In this document: positions 34,848 to 45,669 of the stretch, piece after piece
How the letters are laid out: the number at the start of each line of letters is the position of its first letter
How positions within the stretch are numbered: the first letter of the stretch is position 1
DNA from: Gyrodactylus bullatarudis
Lineage: Eukaryota; Platyhelminthes; Monogenea; Gyrodactylidea; Gyrodactylidae
Assembly: GCA_012064415.1 (NCBI GenBank)
Contig: SSNU01000075.1
Coordinates: forward strand, 186,001-250,000
DNA length: 64,000 nucleotides
Direction of reading: 5' to 3'
Position numbers and translations under genes: made by a program
The notes under the pieces: generated by a model
What the model saw: only the letters and a program-made list of their open reading frames with translations
Database searches by the model: none
Told to the model about the DNA's origin: nothing

Positions 34848-35048
34848 TTACGTGCCATAGTATCTTATTATATTCGTATCCCTAATTCCATATCCTACAA
34901 CACCCAAACTACCGGTACTATTCTCAAAATTAGTTGGACTACTATGTTCAGAGTTGTTGGGAACTCTCTGGACGCCATTTGAACATAATGAATAAGGATT
35001 TCGATAAGAACTTCGATTAAAGCTTATACGATCACAGGTACTGTACAA
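34848..35048 (-). CDS. Unidentified 66-codon frame, possible terminal exon
   Basis: A minus-strand frame rich in Ser, Asn, Tyr and Gly with even codon use for such AT-rich DNA, ending in TAG or TAA at 34848. Just upstream a ttgtacag could be an acceptor. No homologue or motif recognised; chance is quite possible. Confidence 0.25.
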   Translation of the reverse strand: MYSTCDRISFNRSSYRNPYSLCSNGVQRVPNNSEHSSPTNFENSTGSLGVVGYGIRDTNIIRYYGT

Positions 35049-35586
35049 TTACTTTGGTACATTTGCATTGGCTCAATAGCGCTAAAAATTCTCATATTTT
35101 GTGAAGCGCAGTTTATTAATACCTCGTCTCATCTTTGAACATGTCAAAGATATTTAACACATAATTCATTTATATTAAAAAGTGAATCTGGACATTGACA
35201 TGAAAATTTAAATTAAAATTTTATTTCCATTAAAATCTATCGTCAGCTGTGAAACGTTTTTATATAAAATATGAATGCAATTCTAAACGCATATGATATT
35301 TCTAATTTTTAAAATGCAGGATCTTTTGTATCTTTACATCACGCAACATGCTGGAGAAATATTTTTTATGAAACAAACTTTTCAGTATTAGGATAAAGAA
35401 TTATTAATGAGTATAGAATAAAAATTTTAAAAACCTGTAATTATAGACAAGAAAAGTTGTGAAAAAGGGAAGGAAAAACGACGTAGAGACAGTAGACAGC
35501 AGAAAATTAGTCACTTTATGAAAATACAGAAATAATTAGTTATGTGCAGAGTTAACTCGTTGACAACTCTAAATATAAATTACATG
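35049..35586. other. Non-coding AT-rich spacer
   Basis: Nothing recognised. Confidence 0.3.
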
Positions 35587-36009
35587 TTATTCATAAAAAT
35601 TATAGAAAATATCAATTCCACTGCTGATAATCAGATTAATAATGTGAGCGGTGCAATGAAGACTAAACGAAATAACATTTGTATCTGTTAATGATTTGAA
35701 TGCTCCTAGTATATTTGGAGCATCGTCTGTAACAACAACAAGCATTGGGACAGATTTCAGATATGAATTTTCATCCAGAAAAATTTGAAAATTTTTGATG
35801 ATATTTTTAGATGTTTTGGTTTCCTCGAAATTGATCAGTCGCATTTTCTTATTGACTAATCCAAAATCCTTAATATAACATAAGGTGGTTGTCAAATGAC
35901 TGTCCTTAGACTTTGAGGTCCAAAAATCTTGTGTAATTGCTACACAATTAGGCATTCGTAAATCAGCATATAATATATTATCCTCAAGGTTAAATCGGGT
36001 TAATTCCAA
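35587..36009 (-). pseudogene. hAT transposase fragment
   Basis: A 140-codon minus-strand frame with VAITQDFWTSKSKDSHLTTT (the first catalytic Asp region in hAT transposases), then VVTDDAPNILGAF and SFSLHCTAHIINLIISSGI, the C-x2-H motif region of the hAT core. The BED zinc finger and the C-terminal dimerisation domain are missing. It may be kin to the source of the hAT MITEs at 2577 and 58356. Downstream, 36010-36170 has repeated gggtgatttttggaa blocks. Confidence 0.8.
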
Positions 36010-36019
36010 AAATCACCTC

Positions 36020-36165
36020 AAAAGAAATTTTTGTTCCAATATTCACCAATATCCAATTTTTGGGGTGAATTTTGGAAAAATTTCCTTTGGGTGGATTTTT
36101 GGAAATTTTTGGGGTGATTTTTGGTAAGAAAGATTTTCTTGGGGTGATTCTTGGAATTAACCTGG
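36020..36165. repeat. Short GGGTGA-TTTTTGGAA tandem-like repeat
   Basis: Motif ggggtga(a/t)ttttggaa recurs about four to five times at 20-35 bp spacing (near 36061, 36082, 36111, 36140). Decayed minisatellite; no coding role. Confidence 0.5.
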
Positions 36166-36169
36166 TTAA

Positions 36170-36655
36170 ATTATAATTTATTAAATAATTATTTAGCTTA
36201 CTTCTTTATCTAACAACAAATCAGGGAGAATTAAAGCGATTTTCTCTTGATTTACTGTTTGAATAGTCGGTATTATTGAAATATTTGATGACTGATTTGG
36301 AAAATGGGTCATCAAAAAAGATGTTGAAAACTCACTTTTTGCATGCACAAACACTTATAACAATAGATAAGAATTTTCTGTCGTGTTTAAGCGTATCTAG
36401 ATCATTGGTGACTAGAAAGAGAAAATTATCAAAAGTAATCATTGGAATATCATTTTCAGATTCAGGCAGGTTATAAATAATGAGGTTTTAGATTTTTCAG
36501 TGCATTGGTTAGTTTCATTGACCATAGAATTTAAAAGTAAGATCGTTCAGTAATCCTTCAACAGTAATGTTTCTTGAATATGAACTGTCAGAGATTGATC
36601 CGTCTGTATGAATGCGATGACTTTATATTGCTGAAAATCATCAAGAATATTTTCG
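36170..36655. other. Non-coding spacer
   Basis: No gene supported. Confidence 0.3.
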
Positions 36656-36703
36656 TTTAGTTCTAAACTCATAAGGAAGGTTCGAGAAAACTAGCATATG
36701 CTT

Positions 36704-36743
36704 GAGTGATAAACCTTATATTTCGCTGGGTCTCTTCAGACTC
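36704..36743 (-). ncRNA. Hammerhead ribozyme, PLE-type
   Basis: Minus strand: GAGT, CTGAAGA, GACCCAGC, GAAA, ATA...TAT, C, ACTC. Stem I four pairs; core complete. Preceded by ACCGGTGTA as in other PLE copies. Confidence 0.8.
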
Positions 36744-36978
36744 TACACCGGTAACATTTAAATACTATTACAATGCAAATTATTTCCTGGCTTCCATCGG
36801 GCCATTTCGTTTGACTTACTTTTTGACAAGAGGCATTGAGTTTCAATGAAAGTTTGAGCTGAATTAAAATATAAGAAAAAAATATTATTATGAAGGGATC
36901 TTCAGGAGAATAACAAGTCGAGGGATTCATCCCTAAAAACTATATCATAAATTCAATATAAATACCAAACCGGTTTAA

Positions 36979-37018
36979 TAGTCTGATGAGATCCGGTGAA
37001 ATATAAGCTTAATCACCA
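36979..37018 (+). ncRNA. Hammerhead-like, PLE-type
   Basis: CTGATGA and GAAA present; stem III weaker (AT with AT at its base) and stem I reduced to GT/AC plus mismatches (ATAGT vs ACCAA). Inverted relative to the copy at 36704. Confidence 0.55.
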
Positions 37019-37140
37019 AATATTCACCCGACTTCTAATTCCTTATAAAGATTCTTTCGTCATCAGAAAATATTTTCGAAGAAGCTCGGCATTATTTTTT
37101 CAAAAATAATTTATTTTTGCTTTTGATGGATATTCAAAGT

Positions 37141-38018
37141 TTATTCGAATACTTTTGTGAGACGTTGAAAATCTTGGATATTCGTCAATCTTACTGGTAA
37201 ATTTATGTCAATAAACCTCGGATGAACACAGTATCCTGTCGACTCCGAGTAGTATGCAGCAAAACAAAATTTGTCAACCATGCATCTAAAAATAAAATTA
37301 ATGAATTCTCGATAAGTTCTGCAAAGCTTAATTGATCTTATCAAAAATCATTTTCGTTGAGATATTGTTCAACATTGATTTCGAGCTGGTTCCCGATGTC
37401 ATGAGATTTCAAATAAAATAAGAAATAATGAACTAACAGTTTCAGGCATGAACCCTTTCCAATTGAATTGAACTCAGCATAAAGAACCGGATCAAAATTA
37501 TTTTCGATGAATATTCTGCTCGACCAATCTTCTTTTATAATCTTGAATTCATAAATGTTTATTTTATACTCCTTGTAAACGTTACTATCTGGAATACAAT
37601 AAGCTTTTACCGTAGGATAAGAAATACTCTTAATGTCTGAAATCCCCCAATTTCCTACAGCCAATGCATTTGTTGAATTATCTGTGTTTCTAGGCATGCC
37701 ATTAGGAGAGTGATACGAAAGTTCTGTACGATATCGGTCTTGTATCTTAAGATCATATAACCTGTTGTATTGAGATTGCCTGAAACTGATATGGTTTGAT
37801 ACAAAGTAAAAAACATTTCCTCCAAGAATGAGTGATTCATTGGCATTAATAAGACGCATGTTTAAATTTGCACAGTCCATGAGTGAGCCTGACCATGTAT
37901 TCGAACTGAATATTTGTCTAACGCAGATGCCGTTAGTCAATGTTGTGTCTGCTCTACATTGACCTTCCACATAATTAATGAGTATCACTATGGATATTAC
38001 AGCAAGAGAAATCTTCAT
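37141..38018 (-). CDS. Secreted two-exon protein, paralogue 2 (241 aa)
   Basis: Minus strand, exon 1 38018-37438, intron 37437-37286 (152 bp; donor GTTAGT, acceptor atttttag), exon 2 37285-37141; 242 codons with stop. Signal peptide 1-20 ends YVEGQ. The same landmarks as paralogue 1 appear: CRADTTLTNGICV, WSGSLMDCANLNMRLINANE, SSRIFIENNFDPVLYAEF, then in exon 2 CMVDKFCFAAYYSESTGYCV and RFIDINLPVRL. Both copies split the same codon at the same place and have a 145-nt exon 2. If unspliced, exon 1 runs on to a stop in the intron; conservation favours the spliced form. Oriented opposite to paralogue 1 about 5 kb away. Function unknown; probably extracellular. Confidence 0.85.
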
Positions 38019-38564
38019 TGCTCATGAAAAAAGAATTCTTTCTAATATATACTGATTTTGAAATTTGTAACAAAAGGCTCTCTAAAATAAAATAAGAGAA
38101 AAAATCAAGGATTTGTATGGATGTCATGGAAATTATTGTAATGCAATAGGTTATAAAATAAAAAAATCAAAGGATAAGTCCCTTTAAACATTTTTATTTA
38201 TTTGGAAAGATAAGCTTAGAAATTATAATAATAAACTCCAAACTCTATATTCCTGAACATAATCTTGAAAGAGTTTTAGTGATTGCGACCATCTAAAAAT
38301 CATTGAAAAATAGTTAAATTTTGCTTAAAAATTATGGAAACAGTACATTACACTGTACAACACTAAAAAATAAACTGAGCAGAAGTTCACGTATGTTGTT
38401 CAGTTTTTCATGCTGATTCTCCGAGTGCTATTCGTTTTTTTCTCAAAATAAGTTTGCGGTCTCTAGCGGCCCTTAAAGTTTGCTCAGAAGTCTTTTTTTG
38501 TCAAGAGTACAACTTCCTTCTTAAAACTGTAGGAATAGTTTGATTTCGAAGTTATATCCTGATT

Positions 38565-39517
38565 TGATATATCTCCTACCATACAAGTCGTGAATCAGGA
38601 AATATAAAAATTTCATAGTATAATTCGTGAATGTTCCTCGTCTTAGTACAACTCATGAATAGAATTTTTCTTCAAAGGTTGTACTAAATTAGTATATTTT
38701 GTGAATTATTTATAGTGGTGGTCTCCTCCTCATCCTTAATACCTTGAGCTTTCCTCGATTCTGATTGGTCCATGCATTTACCGAATGAGAGTAAAGCTAA
38801 ATTTGCCCTATATAAGAGGGGAACGCTGGGATTTTAATTCATCTCTTCTCACTTTACGGGACTTTTACCTGTATTATATGACACTATTAATGAATCTTAA
38901 CTCCAACAACTTACCCTACAACTTACATTAAATTTCGCTCATATCAATTGAAGAGTTGAAACTCTAATCAAGAACTTGTTTAATGAATATCTGAATTAAC
39001 ACTTAACTATGTGTCCTAATAAACATCAATAATTTTCATTTTTACAAGATTTTAAATTAGAAAAAATCATATAAATTGTCATTAAGATCACAATTCTATT
39101 TTTTCTTTATAATTAGCTGAAAAACTTTATTATTTGCAACAGGTATGGCTCAGTCAATAATCATTTTTTCTAAGAAATCTAAATTTTCCATGTATCATAC
39201 GAATCAATATGTCCAAAATAAAGCACATATTAAGCCTGAAATAGATTCTCCTGAATAGACTCATTAATAGTGTCATATAATAGATTCTATCATCTTTAAG
39301 AAATCAATTCCCCCCCCTTCTTCGAATGAAATCCCTACAGGTATTAAGGATGAGGAGGAGACCACCACCATAAATAATTCACGAAATATACTAATTTAGT
39401 ACAACCTTTGAAGAAAAATTCTATTCATGAGTTGTACTAAGACGAGGAACATTCACGAATTATACTATGAAATTTTTATATTTCCTGATTCACGACTTGT
39501 ATGGTAGGAGATCTATC
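38565..39517. mobile_element. Inner foldback element, about 950 bp
   Basis: Arms of about 190 bp are nearly perfect inverted copies: ctcctaccatacaagtcgtg at about 38573 and its complement near 39510; ggtggtctcctcctcatcc near 38720 and its complement near 39370. The unique centre (about 38755-39340) has no recognisable gene. Confidence 0.85.
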
Positions 39518-39619
39518 GAAGGTTAAAAATCATTTCAATCGAAATTCAGAATTCTGCATAATTAATTATGAATAAATCTATTCTTGAATACATATTAGGT
39601 CATGGCTATGACCCCTTAA

Positions 39620-40137
39620 CCCTTCATGTCCCAAATTATTTTTTTTCATCACACATATGAGGAAATTTGCAACCTAACCAAAATAACTACGCTGATTCCG
39701 AATCTGAATTCCATTTTGTAAGCCGACTCATCGTTTCAAAGATAATAAAGGTTAAAATTGGCATTTTTTGACTCTAAAAACAGTTCTTCTAAACTATAAG
39801 AGATATCGAGCAGGTGATTGCACATTTGAAATCTACGGCTATTGTTTCTCGATAGAAAATTATTTTATTTTTTTCTAAGACCTCAGCAAATAGGTTTTCA
39901 AAAACACGTTCTAAATATTTTTTGAATATTTGACAAAATTTTTAAAAAATCACCCTTCTCCAAGTAACTATGGTGTGCATCAGTGAAAAGCTATCTTTAT
40001 GAATTATACATAATTTTGTAGCTTAATAAATTTCCTTTCTCATGGGGGGTAAACAAAGTGTTTTAGGTATCTTTCAGTTAAAATTATCGCTTGAGAAAGG
40101 GATGTGTTCCACTGGTGGAACAATGGGACATGAAGGG
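39620..40137. mobile_element. piggyBac-type MITE, 518 bp
   Basis: Ends CCCTTCATGTCCCA and TGGGACATGAAGGG are perfect 14-bp inverted repeats flanked by TTAA on both sides (39616-39619 and 40138-40141). TTAA duplication plus CCCTT ends is the piggyBac signature. No coding capacity. Confidence 0.88.
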
Positions 40138-40991
40138 TTAATGCATTGATGTGTGACTAACTATAGACCCCTTTTTAATTCAAAACACAATGATTGCATA
40201 TGGTGATAACTTTAATCATGGGGAATAGTGTGTGTTAAGATTACATTAAATAGTCTTAATACTTTAATTCTATTGGTCAATAGTGCGACACAGTGTAGTA
40301 GGGAGAAGATAATATGGGTTATAAAACATGTAGCTGTAAACAGTGCAATACGCATTTTCCGCTAATTACATATAACTCATGTGCGTGTGTATGCGTGGTA
40401 TATTCCTAACTTTGAGAGCTTAAGAAGTGTCCAACAAAAGTCAAACTTATATATTTGGGACCAGCATTAAGAGACGAATAGATATGAATTTTATTGAAAA
40501 AATAAACTTTACATTAAGATTAGGTTAAAAAACTCATTTTGAGCACTTAATGCTTCTTTTGGCTTTCTTTTAAGACTAATATTGTCATTGTTGGACCTTG
40601 TTGAAGAAAGTTGTACTCTTGACAAAAAAATATTTCTGAGGAATCTTTAAGGGCCGCTAGAGACCGCAAACCGAAATTGAGAAAAAATGATTGGCACCAC
40701 GAGAATCAGCATGAAAAACTGAACAACATACGTGAATTTCAGCTTGGTTGATTAAAAAACTTCTCCGGCCTAATTTATTCATATTTTGGTTTTGAACTCT
40801 ATCAAGTCTTTTTAGAAATTAATCCAGCCTTGGTTAAAATATCCCAAAAAATATAAGAATTGAATATTAGATAAGAGGATAATATCATAAATACGCGAAG
40901 TTTCTATCAAAGTTCTGCATCTTGAGTGATTTTTAATTTTTTTCTTGATGTTATAGATGTTTTAGGAATGATCTAAAAGATTGATAAAATT

Positions 40992-41315
40992 TCATACGGT
41001 ACGAGCTTTATATTCAGGATATTTGGTCAGAAATTTGTTCAGCCAGACTGTTCCTTCGTTCAAATTTAATTCGTTGGACTTTTTGCGAACTTCAGAGAGA
41101 ATCTTCTGGTAACAGATTCCATTCTCAATTGCAGAACAAAATTTCAAGACATGAATCTCGAGTTCATCGATAGTTTTGAGATTTCTGAACTTCTTGGTAG
41201 AATATTGAACGGAATTGGAAACGGTTATACCCAATTTATTCGAGATAGCTGCATGGGTTTGGCCAGTAGAAATAAGTTCGATGACTTTTAAACAGGTTTT
41301 AAGTGTAACTTTCAT
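40992..41315 (-). CDS. Stand-alone HTH protein, pogo/CENP-B-like (107 aa)
   Basis: An intact minus-strand frame. Residues 1-45 form a psq-like HTH (KTCLKVIELISTGQTHAAIS then NKLGITVS), residues 60-107 a CENP-B/Tc5-type HTH (ILSEVRKKSNELNLNEGTVW, LNKFLTKYPEYKART). No DDE domain follows, so it is either a transposase fragment kept by chance or an exapted DNA-binding protein. Nuclear DNA binding is inferred from the domains. The ATG directly starts the HTH. Confidence 0.5.
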   Translation of the reverse strand: MKVTLKTCLKVIELISTGQTHAAISNKLGITVSNSVQYSTKKFRNLKTIDELEIHVLKFCSAIENGICYQKILSEVRKKSNELNLNEGTVWLNKFLTKYPEYKARTV

Positions 41316-41895
41316 GATAAGAATTAAGAGCTATAATCTGGAATTCCTATTTATTTTAAAAGCGACCAATGAAAAAGAATCAGACCCCTGCATTTAAACC
41401 GAAATTAGCGTCTTATTCATTGAGTAATGTATTGTAGTGTATTAAACAACCCCACCCCTTTCAAACCTTAAGAATGAATTTTTAACCTAGCCGAAAAACT
41501 AGCAGGTGTGAGAGGAGAAGCAATTTCTAATTTGAAAAGTTTTCTTTTCTTTTAGTTATCCTTTAGTAATCAACCCCCCCCTCCTTGAATATTTTGAGGC
41601 AGATTGAGAAAAAGATTCAACTTGGGCATAAAAGCTCACAATAACTAGCATGAGGTGGTGTTGAGATTCTTTTAGAATTGTGAGAGTCAGAGTTGTTTTA
41701 CATCCAACTTGGATGATCCAAGTCAATCCTTTCACAAGCTAGCTCTGGAATTCAGATGATTTTTAAGAAATGAAATGTTGGTGGATAAAACTCGAAATTG
41801 ATTTTAGTCAACCACTAATGTTTTCTGTTACGTTCTTTCTAGAAAAAAAAGTGGAAACCTATATAATTTTTGATTCTCTATCGAATGGTATAAAT
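41316..41895. other. Non-coding spacer with C-runs
   Basis: Contains ccccacccc near 41450 and accccccccctcc near 41574. The segment 41865-41905 resembles 10670-10710. No gene seen. Confidence 0.3.
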
Positions 41896-41899
41896 TTCA

Positions 41900-42755
41900 T
41901 CGATGAATTATGAAAAATACTCTAGGGAATATCTTTCTGTTACTTTCGATAATTCGAACCATTGTTATTTGACTTCCTCTTGATGCTTGTGTCGAACAAG
42001 CTTTAGTCGTAACTTGTATCATTCTTTCAACGGCCTGAGTGTTTGAATTGATGCTATCAAACCGAATAGGCCTTGTGAGAGTAAGCTCTTCATCTCTCAG
42101 TAATGCCGGAAATCCAAAACTTTCATTTTCGAAATCTATCATCTCATAGTAGCATCGAGCATAGACATTGATATTCTTGGGCCTTTGGTATCTCCTTAAT
42201 CCATCTCAAGGCAAGTCCTGCAATATTGTCATGGCTTTATACCTGACTGTGGGATCCCGATCACTCACCATCGTGATCCAAAAAATTTCTGGCTGGGCCA
42301 TCCAACAGTCTTTAGTCAAAGATTTTAGCGCAACTGATCGTACGCGTTCATCATCGAATTCTCGGATTAGTCTTCAATATTGTGAAGTATACTTTAGAGG
42401 CATCAGAGACCGAGTTGGAAACTTTGGCGCTGAACCACGACGGAAGGTAAACTTTGATGATGAAATTCGTCAAAAGAACAAGATTGTCGGATGGAAAACG
42501 AGTCGAAAAAACAAGAGTTACCCATCTGGCCAAATGGATTTTTCCTGGCTCATTTCTTGTTACAAACTCTTTGAGCTTGATGGGGGCTACGTTGGTACCA
42601 GAAGTGATAAGATCTGCTACTGCAAAGAGATAACGTTGGTCTGAACTTAGATTTTTAACAACATCATCATCTAGATCAGGCATATCGACATCTATCCGAC
42701 CGAATTCTACCAAGGGAAGATTTTCAGGTATCTCTTTTATAGATTTACCGATGTC
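41900..42755 (-). pseudogene. Decayed member of a repetitive uncharacterised family
   Basis: Minus strand from about 42713: DDDVVKNLSSDQRYLFAVAD, then RNEPGKIHLARWVT and PSDNLVLLTNFIIKVYLPSW. After a frameshift near 42355 it continues RVRSVALKSLTKDCWMAQPE, hits one stop, and ends RPKNINVYARCYYEMIDFEN ... LLRDEEL. The S-x-DQ-YL / PGK-x-x-x-RW-T / Y-P-WF pattern is familiar from many near-identical uncharacterised invertebrate proteins, probably transposon-borne. One frameshift and one stop show decay. Role unknown. Confidence 0.6.
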
Positions 42756-42935
42756 ACCTTGAAAAGAAAAAATAAAAGATTTAAAAAATAATTAAGTAAT
42801 AAAATGACTGAATGAATGAATAAAATTAACCTGAAAATGCTTCAGGAACATATGCGCGTCTATTAACTTCCATTTGTCCAATCAGAGGATTTTTAATTTT
42901 TTATTATTGTATGTATAAATATCTAGCCGGTGTAA

Positions 42936-42975
42936 GAGTCTGATGAGAACCGGGGAAATAAAAGCTTTATTACTC
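42936..42975 (+). ncRNA. Hammerhead ribozyme, PLE-type
   Basis: GAGT, CTGATGA, GAACCGGG, GAAA, TAAAAGCTTTAT, T, ACTC. Stem I four pairs, stem III five pairs (ATAAA/TTTAT). The cleavage-site nucleotide is U. Stem II is poor (G-G closing), so activity uncertain. Confidence 0.65.
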
Positions 42976-42999
42976 ATTATTCACTCGTCTTCAAAATCC

Positions 43000-43560
43000 T
43001 CTAAGAAATGAATATTTTTACTAATTCAGATAAAATTTTCGAAGATGCTCGGCACTATTTCCCACCAAAAGCTAACTTTTTTTAATTGTAGCTTAAATAC
43101 TATCTATCTTGAACAGAACTGTTCCTACGATATTTTTGTCAGCCCTTAATTTATTAATTTATGGAGAATTTCAAAAAAAATATATAATTATAATGATAGA
43201 TAGATATATATATATATATGAATAATTAAGCTATAGATTCTTAACTGGTTAAAAAATATAATAAAATATAATTCATAATGTATTATGTGATGATTTCAGG
43301 GAGAGAAGAAATATAAGTAAAGATAAAAATAAAAATAATGAATGATAACAGATTAAAATGAATAATAATAAAAATGACCAATGGGTAACAAAATACTAGA
43401 CATTTTCATGATGTAAGATCGTAAATTAGTAATATTATAATACTAGTTTGGATGAATGCATCAACTCTTTGAAATTTTGTGGAAAATAATGCCGAAAATA
43501 ATAGGTTCTTAGGAATTTTCTTTACCCTAAAGAAGATTTATTCTATGTTTCTCTAGATTA
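43000..43560 (-). repeat. LINE 3'-end-like AT-rich repeat between two PLE ends
   Basis: Segments such as aacagatt-aaaatactag and tactagtttNgatgNatgcatcaactc resemble 59040-59170, the 3' region of LINE copy B. It is bounded by PLE 3'-end motifs (gaagatgctcggcactattt near 43035; aataatgccgaaaataat near 43487). Confidence 0.4.
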
Positions 43561-43691
43561 GAATGTTTAATAAACAGAGCTGTCAATCTCAATAAACTAC
43601 AATGTTCTTGTTATTTTGCAAAAATTGTAATAACAATGAACCAATAATTGTATGACTCCTTTTTTGCAAATTTGTATTTATGTGGCATGTA

Positions 43692-43732
43692 TTACACTGA
43701 TGAGCATGCCCGAAATAAAGGCCTTTTTGTGA
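43692..43732 (+). ncRNA. Candidate second-type hammerhead in a dispersed repeat
   Basis: TTACA, CTGATGA, GCATGCCC, GAAA, then TGTGA, which pairs with TTACA (one wobble) as stem I. Stem II is closed by G-C only, and stem III (ATAAAGG/CCTTT region) pairs imperfectly. The repeat recurs at about 1880-1970 (minus) with the block after stem II deleted. Could be coincidence. Confidence 0.35.
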
Positions 43733-43924
43733 AATAACTGGCATCATCTTCTTCCTTCATTTATCCTTTGATCACGCTCCCAAAATGTTTTTTATTTCAA
43801 AGTTCGAAAAAATGGGATTTTCTCGCCAAATCGAAATTTTGTAGAAAATAATGCCGAGCTTCTTCTAGAATATTTTCTGATGGCGAAGGTAACTTCATAA
43901 GGAATTAGAAGTCAAGTGAATATT

Positions 43925-43964
43925 TAGTGATTAAGCTTATATTTCACCGGATCTCATCAGACTA
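43925..43964 (-). ncRNA. Hammerhead ribozyme, PLE-type
   Basis: Minus strand: AGT, CTGATGA, GATCCGGT, GAAA, TATAAGCTTAAT, C, ACT. Core complete; stem I three pairs; stem III short. Inverted relative to the copy at 42936. Confidence 0.65.
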
Positions 43965-44400
43965 TTACACCGGCTTGATATTTATATTAAATTTTTGAGC
44001 ATATGAAAATTCCTCTAATTGGTTCAAATGGTTTTTAGGGATAAAACATAGGGGGTGAGAGTTGATTAAAATTTTAATAGTCTCCAGGGTTGATTGAGTT
44101 ATCTTCTCTTCACGAATTCATCCATCGATAATTGCCCACTGTATCTTTTTCGTTTTCTCCCTCTTTTTGTGTTGTTGGGATGGAGGTTTGGTTTCTCTGT
44201 ACTAGCATTAATTACAGGCTGTGAATTGATTTGATTACTAACTTCCTAGGTTTGCACTTCCATTCTCACTTGTAATTGTTGCTGGGGTAGAGACATCGGG
44301 TTGATTGCATTGAGACGTAGTTTCAACTACTTGCTCGTTTGATTCACTAGTTGGTTTTGCATCAACTTTGAAATTTATAATTCATCAAGTCTCACAACGA
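43965..44400 (-). pseudogene. PLE C-terminal remnant
   Basis: Minus strand at 44099-44165 reads KRKRYSGQLSMDEFVKRR and a stop, the same tail as the 63.1-kb PLE, preceded by Thr/Ser/Gln-rich linker sequence up to about 44390. The hammerhead at 43925-43964 follows downstream in the same orientation. RT and nuclease are missing. Confidence 0.65.
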
Positions 44401-44553
44401 AGATTCATTTATTTCTTTTATAAACATAGAATTCTAGTTAAATTTTATTTTTGTACAAAAATTATTCTCTAATAATGTTTCGATTTGAAAATGATAATTG
44501 TAAATGAGAACAAATGTATTCTTCAATAAAATTTTCATTTCATATATATATAT

Positions 44554-45606
44554 GTTACGTTCAATGTGTACACTCCGTACAGTGTATACACTGACCGTTA
44601 GTGTATACACTGACACATCTAAATGTCCGAGTGTATACTGAGTGTACACATTGACCGTTTCTTATGAGACCCCCCTTTCTCATTATTATTTATCCCTCAA
44701 ATTTTAACCAACTTTAAGTGAATATAAGATTTACAAATTAAAATATTTTCAGTAAATTCTTTGTGCTATATTGTTCTACGAGAAATAAGTTTTCTCACAG
44801 TCAAAAGATTTTCCTGATAGCTTCAAAAATAAGGAAGTTATGAAGATTTGAAAAATACAGGTTTACGATAACAATTTTGTATATGAAACTTCATTTATTC
44901 AAGTTTTACAGTAGCATAAAAAACATGACGAATAAAGTTGAATTTCAAATGTTTTGTAACACTTAAAATTTTTGACTTCTTCAATATGCCTAAAGATCAT
45001 CGAAAACTTATTTCCACTAGAAGAATTATTCTATGAACTAAATTTCGATTGAATGGTTCATTTACATAGTACTCGAACTCAGGGTCGAAAGTTTTGTATT
45101 TTTAAAGTATTTTAGATACTTTATTATTTCTTAAAGTTTCATTAAGGAACACATAATATCTTTGTAATATACCACTCATATATTTTAGAATTGGTTCTTT
45201 CTATTGGAACCTCAAGATTTAATCCAATAGAAATTCTGTTCGAGTTTGATAAATATTCCTCAGGGTTGAAGGATATCATTACTCTAATTTTATTACCTTC
45301 ATAATGGATCAAGAATTCAATGTAATAGTTTCTTCTATGATTAAAAACGCAAATTCCCACAGATTTGATGACAATTTCTTATAGAACAATATAGCAAAAA
45401 GAATTTACTGAAAATATTTTAATATGTAAATCTTATAATCACTTAAAGTTGGTTAAAATTTGAGGGATAAATAATAATGAGAAAGGGGGGTCACATAAGA
45501 AACGGTCAATGTGTACACTCGGTATACACTCGGACATTTAGATGTGTCAGTGTATACACTAACGGTCAGTGTATACACTGTACGGAGTGTACACATTGAA
45601 CGTAAC
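44554..45606. mobile_element. Foldback element with GTGTATACAC-rich ends, 1053 bp
   Basis: Ends GTTACGTTCAATGTGTACAC and its complement; inverted similarity continues for about 245 bp on each side (to about 44800 and from about 45365). The terminal 120 bp carries repeated palindromes gtgtatacac and tgtgtacac, likely transposase-binding subterminal repeats. It sits in a (TA)n tract on both sides. A fragment of the end is repeated at 45619-45664. Superfamily not assigned. Confidence 0.85.
45142..45380 (-). CDS. Unidentified frame inside the foldback
   Basis: About 80 codons on the minus strand, ordinary amino-acid mix (GICVFNHRRNYYIEFLIHYE region), with ttctataag just upstream as a possible acceptor at the arm/centre border. 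This is the only open unique part of the element, so it could be an exon carried by it. No family recognised; chance possible. Confidence 0.3.
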
Positions 45607-45669
45607 ATATATATATATTAGACATTTAGATGTGTCAGTGTATACACTGACCGTCAGTGTATAAGGTTT

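Larger units (their letters stand above)
38355..40750. mobile_element. Inverted-repeat element with nested insertions
   Basis: Left arm (about 38355-38525) and right arm (about 40585-40750) are inverted: landmarks tttgcggtctctagcggccc versus gggccgctagagaccgcaaa, and catgctgattctc versus gagaatcagcatg, ending cactgtacaacactaaa on the left. A third copy of the arm end is at 47855-47900. The interior holds a second foldback and a piggyBac-type MITE. No transposase found inside; boundaries approximate. Confidence 0.7.

Noticed and set aside
42168..42644. 158-codon plus-strand frame
   Set aside because: Antisense to the recognisable repetitive-family pseudogene; the minus frame carries the known motifs.
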